From: Thalassococcus halodurans
Lineage (GTDB): Bacteria > Pseudomonadota > Alphaproteobacteria > Rhodobacterales > Rhodobacteraceae
Assembly: GCF_900108225.1 (NCBI RefSeq)
Contig: NZ_FNUZ01000002.1
Location: 2,501 to 66,500, forward strand
DNA: 64,000 nucleotides
Direction of reading: 5' to 3'
Shown here: positions 1 through 10,870 of the stretch, in pieces
How positions within the stretch are numbered: position 1 is the stretch's first letter
Layout of the letters: every line of letters begins with the position of its first letter
Translations under genes and position numbers: made by a program
Notes under the pieces: generated by a model
What the model was told of the DNA's origin: nothing
Database searches by the model: none
What the model saw: the letters and a program-made list of their open reading frames with translations, nothing else

Positions 1-124
1 ACTATACAGTGCACCATGTCCACATCGACAGATGTGGGCGGGAAAGTATGCTTTTGATCCGGAATAGAGGTGCTAGCTGAACCAGCATGGCGCCGTGATA
101 GACCTTCGGGCCTGTCTCTTTCTG
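1..124 (+). other. 3' part of the 16S-23S internal transcribed spacer
   Basis: This stretch precedes the 23S gene and contains no protein gene or tRNA that I can fold. Its last bases (ggatcaaatcaag, from about 124) are complementary to the sequence just after the 23S 3' end (cttgatttgatcc, about 2950-2962). That is the processing stem that encloses 23S rRNA in bacterial operons. The 16S gene and any spacer tRNAs lie off the left edge. Confidence 0.75.
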
Positions 125-2960
<2,836 letters not shown>

Positions 2961-3066
2961 TCCAGTAAAAGACAGACCCGTCTATTTACTGCTCAAAAGC
3001 ATACATCCCTACACACATACTTGACTTGGTTATCGCTCTTAATCAGAGCGATTGAGGTTTTTACTC

Positions 3067-3185
3067 GGTTTGGTGGTCATAGCACGAGCAAAACACCCGG
3101 CTCCATTCCGAACCCGGCCGTTAAGTGCCGTCGCGCCAATGGTACTGCGTCTTAAGACGTGGGAGAGTAGGTCACCGCCAAACCT
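3067..3185 (+). rRNA. rrf: 5S ribosomal RNA
   Basis: The sequence starts ggtttggtggtcatagcacgag and ends in gtaggtcaccgccaaacct, and the two ends pair as the 5S helix I. The internal ccgaacccggccgttaag and tcttaagacgtgggagagta segments are typical of Rhodobacterales 5S rRNA. It follows 23S after a spacer of about 100 bases. No tRNA-fMet follows it, although one is common in this group; the next element is a terminator. Confidence 0.95.
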
Positions 3186-3235
3186 AGCAAAAACCTCAAA
3201 ACAGTGTCTCTCACAAACGATGAATTCAGACAATA

Positions 3236-3272
3236 AGCACCACGACATTGTCGTTGGTGCTTTTTTGTTTTT
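3236..3272 (+). terminator. Rho-independent terminator of the rRNA operon
   Basis: An inverted repeat (agcaccacgaca / tgtcgttggtgct, with one bulged base) is followed directly by a T tract (ttttttgttttt). It lies about 50 bases after 5S and is the only strong terminator before the opposite-strand gene, so it ends the rrn transcript. Confidence 0.88.
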
Positions 3273-3337
3273 GAATCACTGGAAATTTTGGCTTTAACAC
3301 GGGCTTTGAGGCATCAATTTTCCGCAATGAAACCCCG

Positions 3338-4054
3338 TTAAGCTGCAAAGTAATCGGGAAATCTTTTCTGATAGGTCAGGACCCAATCATCTGGCTTTTC
3401 CAGATGCTGTCTTAAGGCTGCCACCGCGCGGGCTGCATCGCCGCTTTCCAACGCATCTGTAACATCGACGTGCCCTTGCAAAATAAGGTCGAGTTGTCCG
3501 GACGAGTGGGTTTGTAGCCGCCTGACACGATCAAGATCCGATGTGCGGGACCGCATCAATGAATGCAGATCGCTTCTGCCCAGGGCGTCGAACATCAAGA
3601 AATGAAAGTATTCGTCCAGCTCCTGAAACTGTCGAAGCTTGGCCGTATCGGCGCTTACAGACCTTTGTGCCTCGATAACGGCGCGCAACTGGGCAAGAAG
3701 AAACGGCTGTGGTGTAGTCGCCAACATGAGGCAGACTTCAGTTTCTAAAGCGCGTCTTAGGAAAAGCGCTTGTGAAATTCGATCGTGATCAATGTGTGTG
3801 ACCAGTGTTTTGGACTGGGGGTATATTTTGATCAGGCTGTCTTGTTCCAAACGTTGCAGCGCGTCGCGTAGGGGCGTCTGGCTGACAGCGTAGTGTTTTG
3901 CCAGTTCCGCACGGGACAGCGACGTACCGGGAACAAGCTCGAGCGACAGAATACGCTGCCGCAGATCGTCATAGATTCGGCCCGAAGCTGCGGGTAGCCC
4001 CGATCCTCTGCCTTGCTGCATGGCATTCAGTGCTGATTGTAGAAAGCTGTCCAT
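3338..4054 (-). CDS. GntR-family (FCD-type) transcriptional regulator
   Basis: A 238-residue regulator. An N-terminal winged helix-turn-helix (about residues 25-90, with the motif SQTPLRDALQRLE) is followed by an all-helical FCD ligand domain (about 95-220) that usually binds small carboxylates. It is transcribed divergently from the semialdehyde dehydrogenase gene at 4188. The shared 133-base intergenic region carries a perfect 14-bp palindrome, a plausible operator. The likely role is control of the downstream alpha-ketoglutarate semialdehyde dehydrogenase/kdgD pair in response to a sugar acid or oxo acid; that is inferred from position. The ATG at 4054 has no strong ribosome binding site, so a later start is possible. 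Confidence 0.85.
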   Translation of the reverse strand: MDSFLQSALNAMQQGRGSGLPAASGRIYDDLRQRILSLELVPGTSLSRAELAKHYAVSQTPLRDALQRLEQDSLIKIYPQSKTLVTHIDHDRISQALFLRRALETEVCLMLATTPQPFLLAQLRAVIEAQRSVSADTAKLRQFQELDEYFHFLMFDALGRSDLHSLMRSRTSDLDRVRRLQTHSSGQLDLILQGHVDVTDALESGDAARAVAALRQHLEKPDDWVLTYQKRFPDYFAA

Positions 4055-4124
4055 ACGATTGAAATCTCACAATTGTTTGTGTGTCTTATAGCGTGATTTT
4101 TACGCTGATTGACCACCTGTTTTA

Positions 4125-4138
4125 ACTAATATATTAGT
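4125..4138. promoter_or_regulatory. Candidate GntR operator in the divergent promoter region
   Basis: ACTAATATATTAGT is a perfect 14-bp palindrome. It lies 50 bases before the dehydrogenase start at 4188 and 71 bases before the divergent GntR start at 4054. Position and symmetry suit a dimeric regulator. It could equally be part of an AT-rich promoter. Confidence 0.5.
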
Positions 4139-4187
4139 GCATCAAGTTGAGCGCTAGAAATTTTGACCGCTGTTCGGGGGGAGCATC

Positions 4188-5723
4188 ATGGATCAGATCG
4201 CCAATGTATATGCACCACACGGATTGCATTTGGTTGCAGGCCAGTGGGTCGACAGTCCGCAGAGGTTTGAGTCCGATCCGGCAGAAGGGCAGCCTCATAG
4301 TTTCGCGGTGGGTACGCGTTATTTGGTGGATGCGGCAGCAAAAGCCGCGAGCGCCGCTTTTCAAACCTACAGCCAGACGTCGGCACGCCAACGGGCGGCG
4401 TTCTTGCGGTCGATCGCAGATGAGATCGAAGCAAGAGCATCCGCGATCACGCAGATCGGGATGCAGGAAACCGGTCTTCCAAAAGCGCGGCTGGAAGGGG
4501 AGCGCGGGCGCACTGTCCATCAGCTTCGCCTGTTCGCTGACCATATTCAGGATGGTGCCTGTTTTGACCGGCGCCACGACCATGCATTGCCGGACCGCCA
4601 GCCATTGCCACGCCCGGACATCAAGATGATCCAGCAACCTGTTGGACCGGTCGCGGTCTTTGGTGCATCGAACTTCCCTTTGGCATTCTCTGTTGCCGGC
4701 GGCGATACCGCGTCGGCCTTGGCTGCAGGCTGCCCTGTCGTGGTTAAAGGGCATTCGGCCCATCCCGGCACCGGTGAAATTGTTGCTGATGCGATCTCTG
4801 CTGCCGTAGTTTCTACGGGCATGCCGAAGGGCGTATTTTCTCTGATCCAAGGGGGCAAGCGGGATGTGGGCCATGCCCTTGTTCAGCATCCGTTGATCAA
4901 GGCAGTGGGATTTACCGGTTCGCTATCAGGCGGGCGGGCGCTGTTTAACCTTTGTGCGGCGCGCCCCGATCCCATTCCTTTCTTCGGCGAATTGGGCAGC
5001 GTCAATCCGATGTTCCTGTTGCCAAATGCTGCACGGACGAATGTGGAAAGCATTGCAGAAGGCTGGGCTTCCTCCCTGACAATGGGGGCGGGCCAGTTCT
5101 GCACCAATCCAGGAATTGCCATCCTGCCAAATGAGCAGCTGCAAACCTTTGCAGACACAACGATCAAGGCACTGTCCAAAGTCGCGCCCCAGACCATGCT
5201 GACCAGCGGGATCGCAAGCGATTATCACGATAGGGTCGATCACGTAAAACACGGCGACAATGTCGATGCCCATCTGGATGAAACAGGTGTCGGGCGATCC
5301 GTGTGGCCAACCCTGTTTTCCGTCAAAGCGACCGACTGGATTGCCCAGCCGACCTTGTCAGAAGAAATCTTTGGGCCCTTTGGCTTGATCGTCACGGTCG
5401 AAAGCGATGAACAGATGCTGGACGTCGCGCAGAACTTTGTCGGACAGTTGACCGCCACCATGCATCTGACGGATGCCGATTTGCCTTTGGCCAAATCCTT
5501 AACGCCTATTCTGCAGCAAAAGGCGGGGCGCATTCTGGTGAATGGCTTCCCGACCGGGGTCGAGGTCTGTGACGCGATGGTTCACAGCGGGCCATATCCG
5601 GCCAGCACCAATTTTGGCGCCACCAGCGTCGGGACCTTGGCAATCCGCCGGTTCCTACGGCCTGTCTGCTTTCAAAACATGCCGGACGCATTGCTGCCCG
5701 CCGATTGGCAGCAGGACGTCTGA
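4188..5723 (+). CDS. Alpha-ketoglutarate semialdehyde (2,5-dioxovalerate) dehydrogenase
   Basis: A 511-residue NAD(P)-dependent aldehyde dehydrogenase that should oxidise 2,5-dioxopentanoate to 2-oxoglutarate, the last step of oxidative sugar-acid and pentose degradation. The Rossmann segment (PVGPVAVFGASNFP), the catalytic glutamate in FFGELGSVNP (Glu268) and the nucleophile in GAGQFCTNPG (Cys305) are all present. The missing canonical GFTGS-to-Glu spacing and the long N-terminus are typical of the KGSADH subfamily. A purine-rich site (gggggga) precedes the ATG. It lies 36 bases upstream of kdgD, whose product is its substrate, which strongly supports the assignment. Confidence 0.9.
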   Translation: MDQIANVYAPHGLHLVAGQWVDSPQRFESDPAEGQPHSFAVGTRYLVDAAAKAASAAFQTYSQTSARQRAAFLRSIADEIEARASAITQIGMQETGLPKARLEGERGRTVHQLRLFADHIQDGACFDRRHDHALPDRQPLPRPDIKMIQQPVGPVAVFGASNFPLAFSVAGGDTASALAAGCPVVVKGHSAHPGTGEIVADAISAAVVSTGMPKGVFSLIQGGKRDVGHALVQHPLIKAVGFTGSLSGGRALFNLCAARPDPIPFFGELGSVNPMFLLPNAARTNVESIAEGWASSLTMGAGQFCTNPGIAILPNEQLQTFADTTIKALSKVAPQTMLTSGIASDYHDRVDHVKHGDNVDAHLDETGVGRSVWPTLFSVKATDWIAQPTLSEEIFGPFGLIVTVESDEQMLDVAQNFVGQLTATMHLTDADLPLAKSLTPILQQKAGRILVNGFPTGVEVCDAMVHSGPYPASTNFGATSVGTLAIRRFLRPVCFQNMPDALLPADWQQDV

Positions 5724-5759
5724 CCTTTCATACAATCTCAAAACTTAGGAGAGCCCTTA

Positions 5760-6665
5760 ATGATCGTCCCAAATGATCTGCGCGAAATCATTCGACACGG
5801 ACTGTTGTCCTTTCCCGTGACGCCGTTTGATGATCAAGACAACGTTGCGAAAAAGCCGTTTCAGTCGCACCTTGAATGGCTGTCTGCCTACAAGGTTGCG
5901 GGCCTGATCGTTGCGGGGGGCACGGGGGAAATGTTCTCGCTGTCGCCGTCAGAAATCGTAGATGTGGTGAAAGCCGCGCGCGAAGTTTCCGGCGATGCGC
6001 CTGTGATTGCAGGCTGCGGCTACGGTGTCCGGATGGCCTGCGATCTGGCACGTGATATCGAAGCTGCCGGTGGTGATGGCATTCTGTTGCTGCCCCACTA
6101 TCTGGCAGAAGGGCCGCAGGATGGTGTGGCAAACCGCATCCGTGCTGTGTGTAAGGCAACTAACATGGGGGTTATCGTCTATAACCGCGGGGCATCGCGC
6201 GTATCCGCTGAAACTCTGGCACAGCTGGCCGATGAATGCCCGAACCTGATCGGCTTCAAGGATGGCACCGGCGATATCGACACTGTGCGCCGTGTGACCG
6301 TGACAATGGGCGATCGTTTGTCCTACATCGGCGGGATGCCCACACATGAACTCTTTGCTCAGGCGTATCGCGGGGCAGGGATGCCGACCTATTCTTCGGC
6401 AGTGTTCAACTTTGTGCCGGAAACCGCGTTGGAATTCCACGCGGCATTCATGGCTGGTGACGACGCCAAATGTGAAAAGCTGCTGACAGACTTCTACTAT
6501 CCCTTCGCGAAAATCCGCGATCGGAAGTCCGGCTATGCGGTGTCCGCGATCAAGGCCGGTGTTGCCCTGCGCGGCTTCGCGACAGGCCATGTGCGCGCGC
6601 CCCTGACCGACTTGACCGAGGAAGAGCGTGCCATGCTTCAGGATCTGATCAAGGATCGCAACTAA
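5760..6665 (+). CDS. kdgD: 5-dehydro-4-deoxyglucarate dehydratase (KdgD)
   Basis: A 301-residue member of the dihydrodipicolinate synthase/N-acetylneuraminate lyase (class I aldolase) family. KdgD dehydrates and decarboxylates 5-dehydro-4-deoxy-D-glucarate to 2,5-dioxopentanoate. Visible features are the GGTGE substrate-carboxylate motif, the conserved tyrosine in VIVYNRG (Tyr141) and the Schiff-base lysine in GFKDGTGD (Lys167). The start is fixed by taggagag a few bases upstream. It forms an operon with the semialdehyde dehydrogenase and lies tail-to-tail with the next GntR gene. Other members of the fold (dapA, nanA) are less likely given the neighbours. Confidence 0.93.
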   Translation: MIVPNDLREIIRHGLLSFPVTPFDDQDNVAKKPFQSHLEWLSAYKVAGLIVAGGTGEMFSLSPSEIVDVVKAAREVSGDAPVIAGCGYGVRMACDLARDIEAAGGDGILLLPHYLAEGPQDGVANRIRAVCKATNMGVIVYNRGASRVSAETLAQLADECPNLIGFKDGTGDIDTVRRVTVTMGDRLSYIGGMPTHELFAQAYRGAGMPTYSSAVFNFVPETALEFHAAFMAGDDAKCEKLLTDFYYPFAKIRDRKSGYAVSAIKAGVALRGFATGHVRAPLTDLTEEERAMLQDLIKDRN

Positions 6666-6682
6666 TCCAGATCAGGCGTGCC

Positions 6683-6717
6683 GGAAAGCCAGCGCGTCTG
6701 TCACCCGTTGGCTTTCC
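6683..6717. terminator. Hairpin between convergent genes, probable terminator
   Basis: ggaaagcca and tggctttcc form a perfect 9-bp stem with a 17-base loop. It spans the space after kdgD and the stop codon of the convergent GntR gene. It has no clear T tract, so terminator function is uncertain. Confidence 0.4.
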
Positions 6718-7450
6718 TAAGCAGATCACGATAGCGCGAAAGACTGCCTTCTAGGTGGATTTTCATCGCCTCTTCCGCGCGGGCCGGGTCACCGTCAATG
6801 ATCGCGTCAATGATGCGCATATGTTCGTCCACCAGTTCCGTGTTAGGCTTATATGCACGCGGTGTCCCACTGCCTGCTTCAAGTTCGACACGTGGCACGA
6901 TGCCTGGCCGGATCAAGGCCAGAAACTCGGGAAACCGTTTGTTCTGAGTAGCTTGAGCAATAGCGTAGTGAAAAGCGAAGTCGGCCTCGCGGGTGTTGCC
7001 ACCGTTTTCATATTCCGCTGAAACGGCTTTGTTTGCCTCGACGATTGCATCGATCTGTTGTGCCGATCTGCGGGCCGCGGCCAGACCGGCCGCGCGAATT
7101 TCAAAGGCGGATCTGAGTTCGAAAAGTTCGATCACGCCCGAAAGGCGTTCCATATCCAGATCGGAAAAAGGCTGCGAGCGTCGGGCATTCGCGGGATCAA
7201 GGGCGAACACACCGGACCCTTTACGGGCCTCCACCAGCCCTTCAGAGCGCAGCAATCCAAGCGCTTCTCGTACCACTGTCCGGCTGACCGAATGGGCACG
7301 GGTCAGCTCGGATTCACTCGGCAGTCGGTCACCCGGTCTGAAGTGGCCGTTCTCAATTTCGCGACGCAACTCGTCGGCAATCATCACGGCCCGTGTACGG
7401 GCGGGATTCGGGGGGGCTGCCGTGTTTGTCATCGCGCTTGCCTCGGACAT
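6701..7450 (-). CDS. GntR/FadR-family regulator of the sugar-acid and ABC-transport regulon
   Basis: A 249-residue regulator with an N-terminal winged helix (motifs PGDRLPSESELTRAHSVSRT and VVREALGLLRSEG, about residues 30-85) and an FCD effector domain (about 100-235). The ATG at 7450 is preferred over the longer open frame because an AAAGG site sits just upstream and the family domain begins soon after. It is divergent from the enolase-family gene. The same palindrome, TCTGTTATACAGA, occurs before that gene and, with one mismatch, before the distant permease operon at 15.6 kb. The likely role is repression of sugar-acid uptake and dehydration until an inducer binds. The binding itself is inferred. 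Confidence 0.87.
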   Translation of the reverse strand: MSEASAMTNTAAPPNPARTRAVMIADELRREIENGHFRPGDRLPSESELTRAHSVSRTVVREALGLLRSEGLVEARKGSGVFALDPANARRSQPFSDLDMERLSGVIELFELRSAFEIRAAGLAAARRSAQQIDAIVEANKAVSAEYENGGNTREADFAFHYAIAQATQNKRFPEFLALIRPGIVPRVELEAGSGTPRAYKPNTELVDEHMRIIDAIIDGDPARAEEAMKIHLEGSLSRYRDLLRKANG

Positions 7451-7571
7451 ATGTGCACCTTTCGGCTTTCTGTACGACAGGATGATAGCCGAAGTCTTGG
7501 CGAAAAGGCCAGTATATTCAGGGCGTAGTGGGTATATGCGCATCCTACTGCAGAAAACTTTGGTGTTTTTG

Positions 7572-7615
7572 TTGACTGGCTTCGAAAACATGTCATATGA
7601 ATCTGTTATACAGAT
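7572..7615 (+). promoter_or_regulatory. Promoter and palindromic operator of the dehydratase operon
   Basis: TTGACT (7572-7577) and TATGAA (from 7596) form a sigma70-like pair with an 18-base spacer. The perfect palindrome ATCTGTTATACAGAT (7601-7615) overlaps and follows the -10 element. A repressor bound here would block initiation. The site lies 42 bases before the GTG start at 7657. The matching site is at 15599-15613. Confidence 0.68.
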
Positions 7616-7656
7616 AAATGGACTGCCCGACGTCGAAGCGGGAAAAGGAGACACTT

Positions 7657-8805
7657 GTGATCATTACTGCAATCGATGTTTGCGTCTTTCGGCATAAAAC
7701 CCGCCGTCATTCTGACAGCGCGGGCCATGCCCATCCCGGACCAGAACACGACGTGTCGCAGGCAATGGTCACAATCCGCACCGAAGACGGGCATGAGGGA
7801 TACAGCTTTTGTCCGCCTGAGGTCGCACGCCCACATGTAATTGATAAGTATGTCAAAAAGGTTCTGATCGGACAGGACCATCGCGACCGCGAACGCCTGT
7901 GGCAAGAGCTTGCGCACTGGCAGCGTGGATCAGCAGCACAACTGACAGACCGGACGCTTGCCGTGATTGATTGCGCATTGTGGGATCTAGCGGGCCGGAC
8001 GCTTGGACAACCTGTATACAAGTTGATTGGGGGCTATCGCGACAAGGTGCTGGCCTACGGGTCCATCATGTGCGGAGACGAGCTTGAGGGTGGCCTTGCG
8101 ACACCCGAAGACTACGGACGCTTTGCCGAAAAGCTGGTGGCGCGGGGTTATAAGGGCATCAAGTTGCACACATGGATGCCACCCGTCAGCTGGGCACCCG
8201 ATGTAAAAATGGACCTGAAGGCCTGTGCAGCCGTGCGCGAAGCGGTCGGTCCCGATATCGCCCTGATGATCGATGCCTTCCACTGGTACAAACGGACCGA
8301 GGCGCTGGAGCTTGGGCGGGGTCTTGAAAAGCTCGGGTTCGACTGGATCGAAGAGCCGATGGATGAGCAATCGATGTCATCTTACCGCTGGCTGTCTGAC
8401 AATCTGGACATCCCTGTGATCGGTCCTGAAAGCGTGGGTGGCAAACACTGGCATCGCGCGGAATGGATCAAATCCGGTGCTTGCGACATCCTGAGAACCG
8501 GCGTGAATGATGTGGGAGGGATCACACCTGCGCTAAAGACCATGCATCTGGCCGAAGCCTTTGGCATGGAATGCGAAGTTCACGGCAATACGGCGATGAA
8601 CCTGCATGTCGTGGCAGCGACCAAGAATTGCAAATGGTATGAACGGGGCCTTTTGCACCCGTTCCTCGAATATGACGACGGGTTTGATTACCTCAAATCC
8701 TTGTCTGACCCGATGGATAGCGACGGATTTGTTCATGTCCCCGACCGACCTGGTCTGGGCGAGGAGATCGATTTTGACCTGATCGAAAACAACCGCATCC
8801 GCTGA
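7657..8805 (+). CDS. Enolase-superfamily sugar-acid dehydratase (mandelate racemase type)
   Basis: A 382-residue enolase-superfamily protein. The N-terminal capping domain is followed by the beta/alpha barrel. The barrel carries a Lys-x-His pair in GIKLHTW (Lys169, His171), metal ligands Asp206, Glu232 and Glu258, and a late histidine in EVHGNT (His309), the usual layout of acid-sugar dehydratases. The GTG at 7657 is chosen because AAAAGGAG precedes it; an upstream in-frame ATG at 7618 lies close behind the operator. It is followed after 37 bases by a transporter binding protein. With KdgD nearby, a galactarate- or glucarate-type dehydratase giving 5-dehydro-4-deoxyglucarate is the best guess. 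The exact substrate cannot be read from sequence. Confidence 0.83.
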   Translation: MIITAIDVCVFRHKTRRHSDSAGHAHPGPEHDVSQAMVTIRTEDGHEGYSFCPPEVARPHVIDKYVKKVLIGQDHRDRERLWQELAHWQRGSAAQLTDRTLAVIDCALWDLAGRTLGQPVYKLIGGYRDKVLAYGSIMCGDELEGGLATPEDYGRFAEKLVARGYKGIKLHTWMPPVSWAPDVKMDLKACAAVREAVGPDIALMIDAFHWYKRTEALELGRGLEKLGFDWIEEPMDEQSMSSYRWLSDNLDIPVIGPESVGGKHWHRAEWIKSGACDILRTGVNDVGGITPALKTMHLAEAFGMECEVHGNTAMNLHVVAATKNCKWYERGLLHPFLEYDDGFDYLKSLSDPMDSDGFVHVPDRPGLGEEIDFDLIENNRIR

Positions 8806-8842
8806 ACGATCACACGCTTTTAACTCAAGGGGAGGAGACCTT

Positions 8843-10432
8843 ATGAATAAGCTACTTACGGGGATTGCGCTGTCAGCGTTGCTGGCGGCCACCCAGCCCG
8901 CATTCGCCGAAACGCCGGATGATCAACTGATTGCGGCCTTTGACATGACAAACGTCCTGACGATGGATCCCGCCGCCATCACCGGCGGCGAAGCTGTGCA
9001 GATCCTGAACAACGTCTATGACGCGCTGGTCGAATTGAACCCGAAAACCAAGGCCCTACAGCCCCGCTTGGCCGAGCGTTGGGAAATCGGCGAAGACAAC
9101 CTGTCGGTCGTGTTCCACCTGCGTCAGGACGCGAAATTCGCCTCTGGTAATGCGGTAACAGCCCAAGATGTAAAGTTCAGCTTTGACCGCCTGATGACCT
9201 TGGGGCAGGCGCAGTCTTCGGGCCTGAGTTCGCGTGGTTTCACGGCAGAGGGCATCGACGACCAATTTCAGGTGATCGACGATCACACCTTTAAACTGGT
9301 GATGCCCCAAGCGGGCGACCCCAAAATGATCCTGATGTATCTGGCGCAGGCGGGGGTCGGTTCGATCCTTGATAGCAAGCTGGTGATGGCCAACGCGGGC
9401 GATGATAACGGGCAGGCGTGGCTAACCAACAACTCTGCCGGATCGGGGGCGTTCGTTCTTAATCAATGGCGCGCGAATGAGTTCGTGATCCTACAACGCA
9501 ATGACGCGTTTTGGGGTGAAGAACCTGCCATGAAACGCGTGTTGATGCGCCATCTTCCGGAAAGCCAAAGCCAGCGTTTGGGGCTGGAACAAGGTGACAT
9601 TGACGTGGGCTTCAGCCTTGCCGCGCCGGACCTGAAGGCGTTTGAAAACAACGACGCCATCACCGTCGAAACCGTCCCAAGCGCCGGTTTCTACTACCTT
9701 GCCGTATCGATGGGCGATGAGAAATTCGCAAACCCGAAGGTGCGTGAAGCGCTGCGGTATCTGATCGACTACGATGGCATCAATGGTGCGATCATGCCTT
9801 ACTTCGGCATCAAACGGCAGCGCGTGATCAACAGTTCGGCCTTCGCCGCACTGCCCGATCCCGGCTATACCTTGGACGTTGAAAAGGCCAAGGCGCTGCT
9901 GGCCGAAGCGGGCTATCCCAACGGGTTCGACACGACACTGCGCGTGATTTCCACGCAGCAGTTCCTCGACTCTGCGACCGCCATTCAAGGCACGTTGGCA
10001 CAGGCGGGCATCAATGCCGAAATCATCACCGGCGGCGGCGGCCAGATTTACGGTGCGATGCGCGAACGGAACTTTGAACTTCTGGTCGGTCGCGGAGGCG
10101 GCGGTCAGCAACCGCATCCGGACAGCAACCTGCGCGCGCTGGTCTATAACCCGAACAACAGCCAAGAGGCTGGCCTGACAAACTTCCAAAGCTGGCGGAC
10201 ATCCTATCAGGACGCAGAGCTGAACGCCCTGATCGAAAGCGCGCTGGTCGAACGGGATGAGGCCGCGCAGTCAGAGCAATACGTCCAGATCCAAGAGATG
10301 ATCGACGACAAAGTCACCGCGATCCAGCCGTTTTCAGAACGCGTTGTGACGGCGGCCTATCAGTCGGACGTGTCGGGGGTGGTGATTGATCCTTGGGTGT
10401 CGCGCTTTGAGGATGTCGTGAAAAACCGGTAA
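8843..10432 (+). CDS. ABC transporter solute-binding protein, family 5 (oligopeptide/DppA type)
   Basis: A 529-residue periplasmic binding protein with a clear Sec signal peptide (hydrophobic core, cleavage after AFA near residue 23) and the family-5 pattern: a LNNVYDALVELNP segment early and a YPNGFDT segment late. The ribosome binding site ggggaggag lies just upstream of the ATG. It is cotranscribed with the enolase-family dehydratase. The permeases and ATPases it needs are encoded on the opposite strand at 12.0-15.5 kb beyond argC and share its operator. Family-5 proteins also bind sugars and sugar acids, so the ligand may be an aldarate or uronate oligomer rather than a peptide; this is inferred. 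Confidence 0.88.
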   Translation: MNKLLTGIALSALLAATQPAFAETPDDQLIAAFDMTNVLTMDPAAITGGEAVQILNNVYDALVELNPKTKALQPRLAERWEIGEDNLSVVFHLRQDAKFASGNAVTAQDVKFSFDRLMTLGQAQSSGLSSRGFTAEGIDDQFQVIDDHTFKLVMPQAGDPKMILMYLAQAGVGSILDSKLVMANAGDDNGQAWLTNNSAGSGAFVLNQWRANEFVILQRNDAFWGEEPAMKRVLMRHLPESQSQRLGLEQGDIDVGFSLAAPDLKAFENNDAITVETVPSAGFYYLAVSMGDEKFANPKVREALRYLIDYDGINGAIMPYFGIKRQRVINSSAFAALPDPGYTLDVEKAKALLAEAGYPNGFDTTLRVISTQQFLDSATAIQGTLAQAGINAEIITGGGGQIYGAMRERNFELLVGRGGGGQQPHPDSNLRALVYNPNNSQEAGLTNFQSWRTSYQDAELNALIESALVERDEAAQSEQYVQIQEMIDDKVTAIQPFSERVVTAAYQSDVSGVVIDPWVSRFEDVVKNR

Positions 10433-10453
10433 ACAGTTTTCTCCCGACGGGAA

Positions 10454-10484
10454 GGGCGCATCTTGCAAGAGATGCGCCTTTTCT
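10454..10484 (+). terminator. Rho-independent terminator after the binding-protein gene
   Basis: GGCGCATCT and AGATGCGCC form a perfect 9-bp stem with a short loop (tgcaag), followed by ttttct. It lies about 20 bases after the stop codon and should end the dehydratase/binding-protein transcript. Confidence 0.85.
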
Positions 10485-10811
10485 ATTGCGGTGTTGGAAT
10501 GTCGGGTTGAGGGCGGAACGAGTGGAAAATACTGACGCTGGCCGAGTGTCCGGTTGGGGCTCATTTGCGACATTCGCATTTTATCCCACAGCATCGGCAA
10601 GCTCTCACTGTAAGATGAGGACACTCTTGACGTGTGGCATCTCTTCCGACATTTAAATGGCTATGTTCGGGAACCAAAACATCACTGATCGACGCCGACG
10701 CCGCAGCCAAGCGGCGGCTTCTCGGGCTGCGCATCGGTCATTGGCTTTTGGAGTGGTATCCGGTCTTTCGTAGATACCGCCGACGGAGCACCTCCGATCC
10801 GCGTTCCTGAA
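10485..10811 (+). other. Untranslated leader region before argC, no gene seen
   Basis: About 330 bases without a convincing ORF on either strand. It contains short inverted repeats, including ggtatc...gataccg (about 10757-10785) and a GC-rich cgccgacgccgc tract. It ends in a terminator-like hairpin just before argC. This may be a structured leader or a decayed region; no known riboswitch class was recognised. Confidence 0.4.
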
Positions 10812-10848
10812 CCCCCGCAGCCCTCGGCTCCGGGGGCTTTCTTTTTCC
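10812..10848 (+). terminator. Terminator-like hairpin immediately upstream of argC
   Basis: CCCCCG, AGCC, loop ctc, GGCT, CGGGGG form a nearly perfect 10-bp stem followed by ctttcttttt. The hairpin ends only about 23 bases before the argC ATG. Either it terminates an upstream transcript and argC has its promoter within the hairpin, or it is an attenuator controlling argC. Confidence 0.65.
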
Positions 10849-10870
10849 CGAACCATGAAAGGACAATCCC

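Noticed and set aside
7618-7656. Upstream ATG for the enolase-family gene
   Set aside because: It lies directly after the operator and lacks a ribosome binding site. The GTG at 7657 follows AAAAGGAG and gives the family's normal N-terminus.
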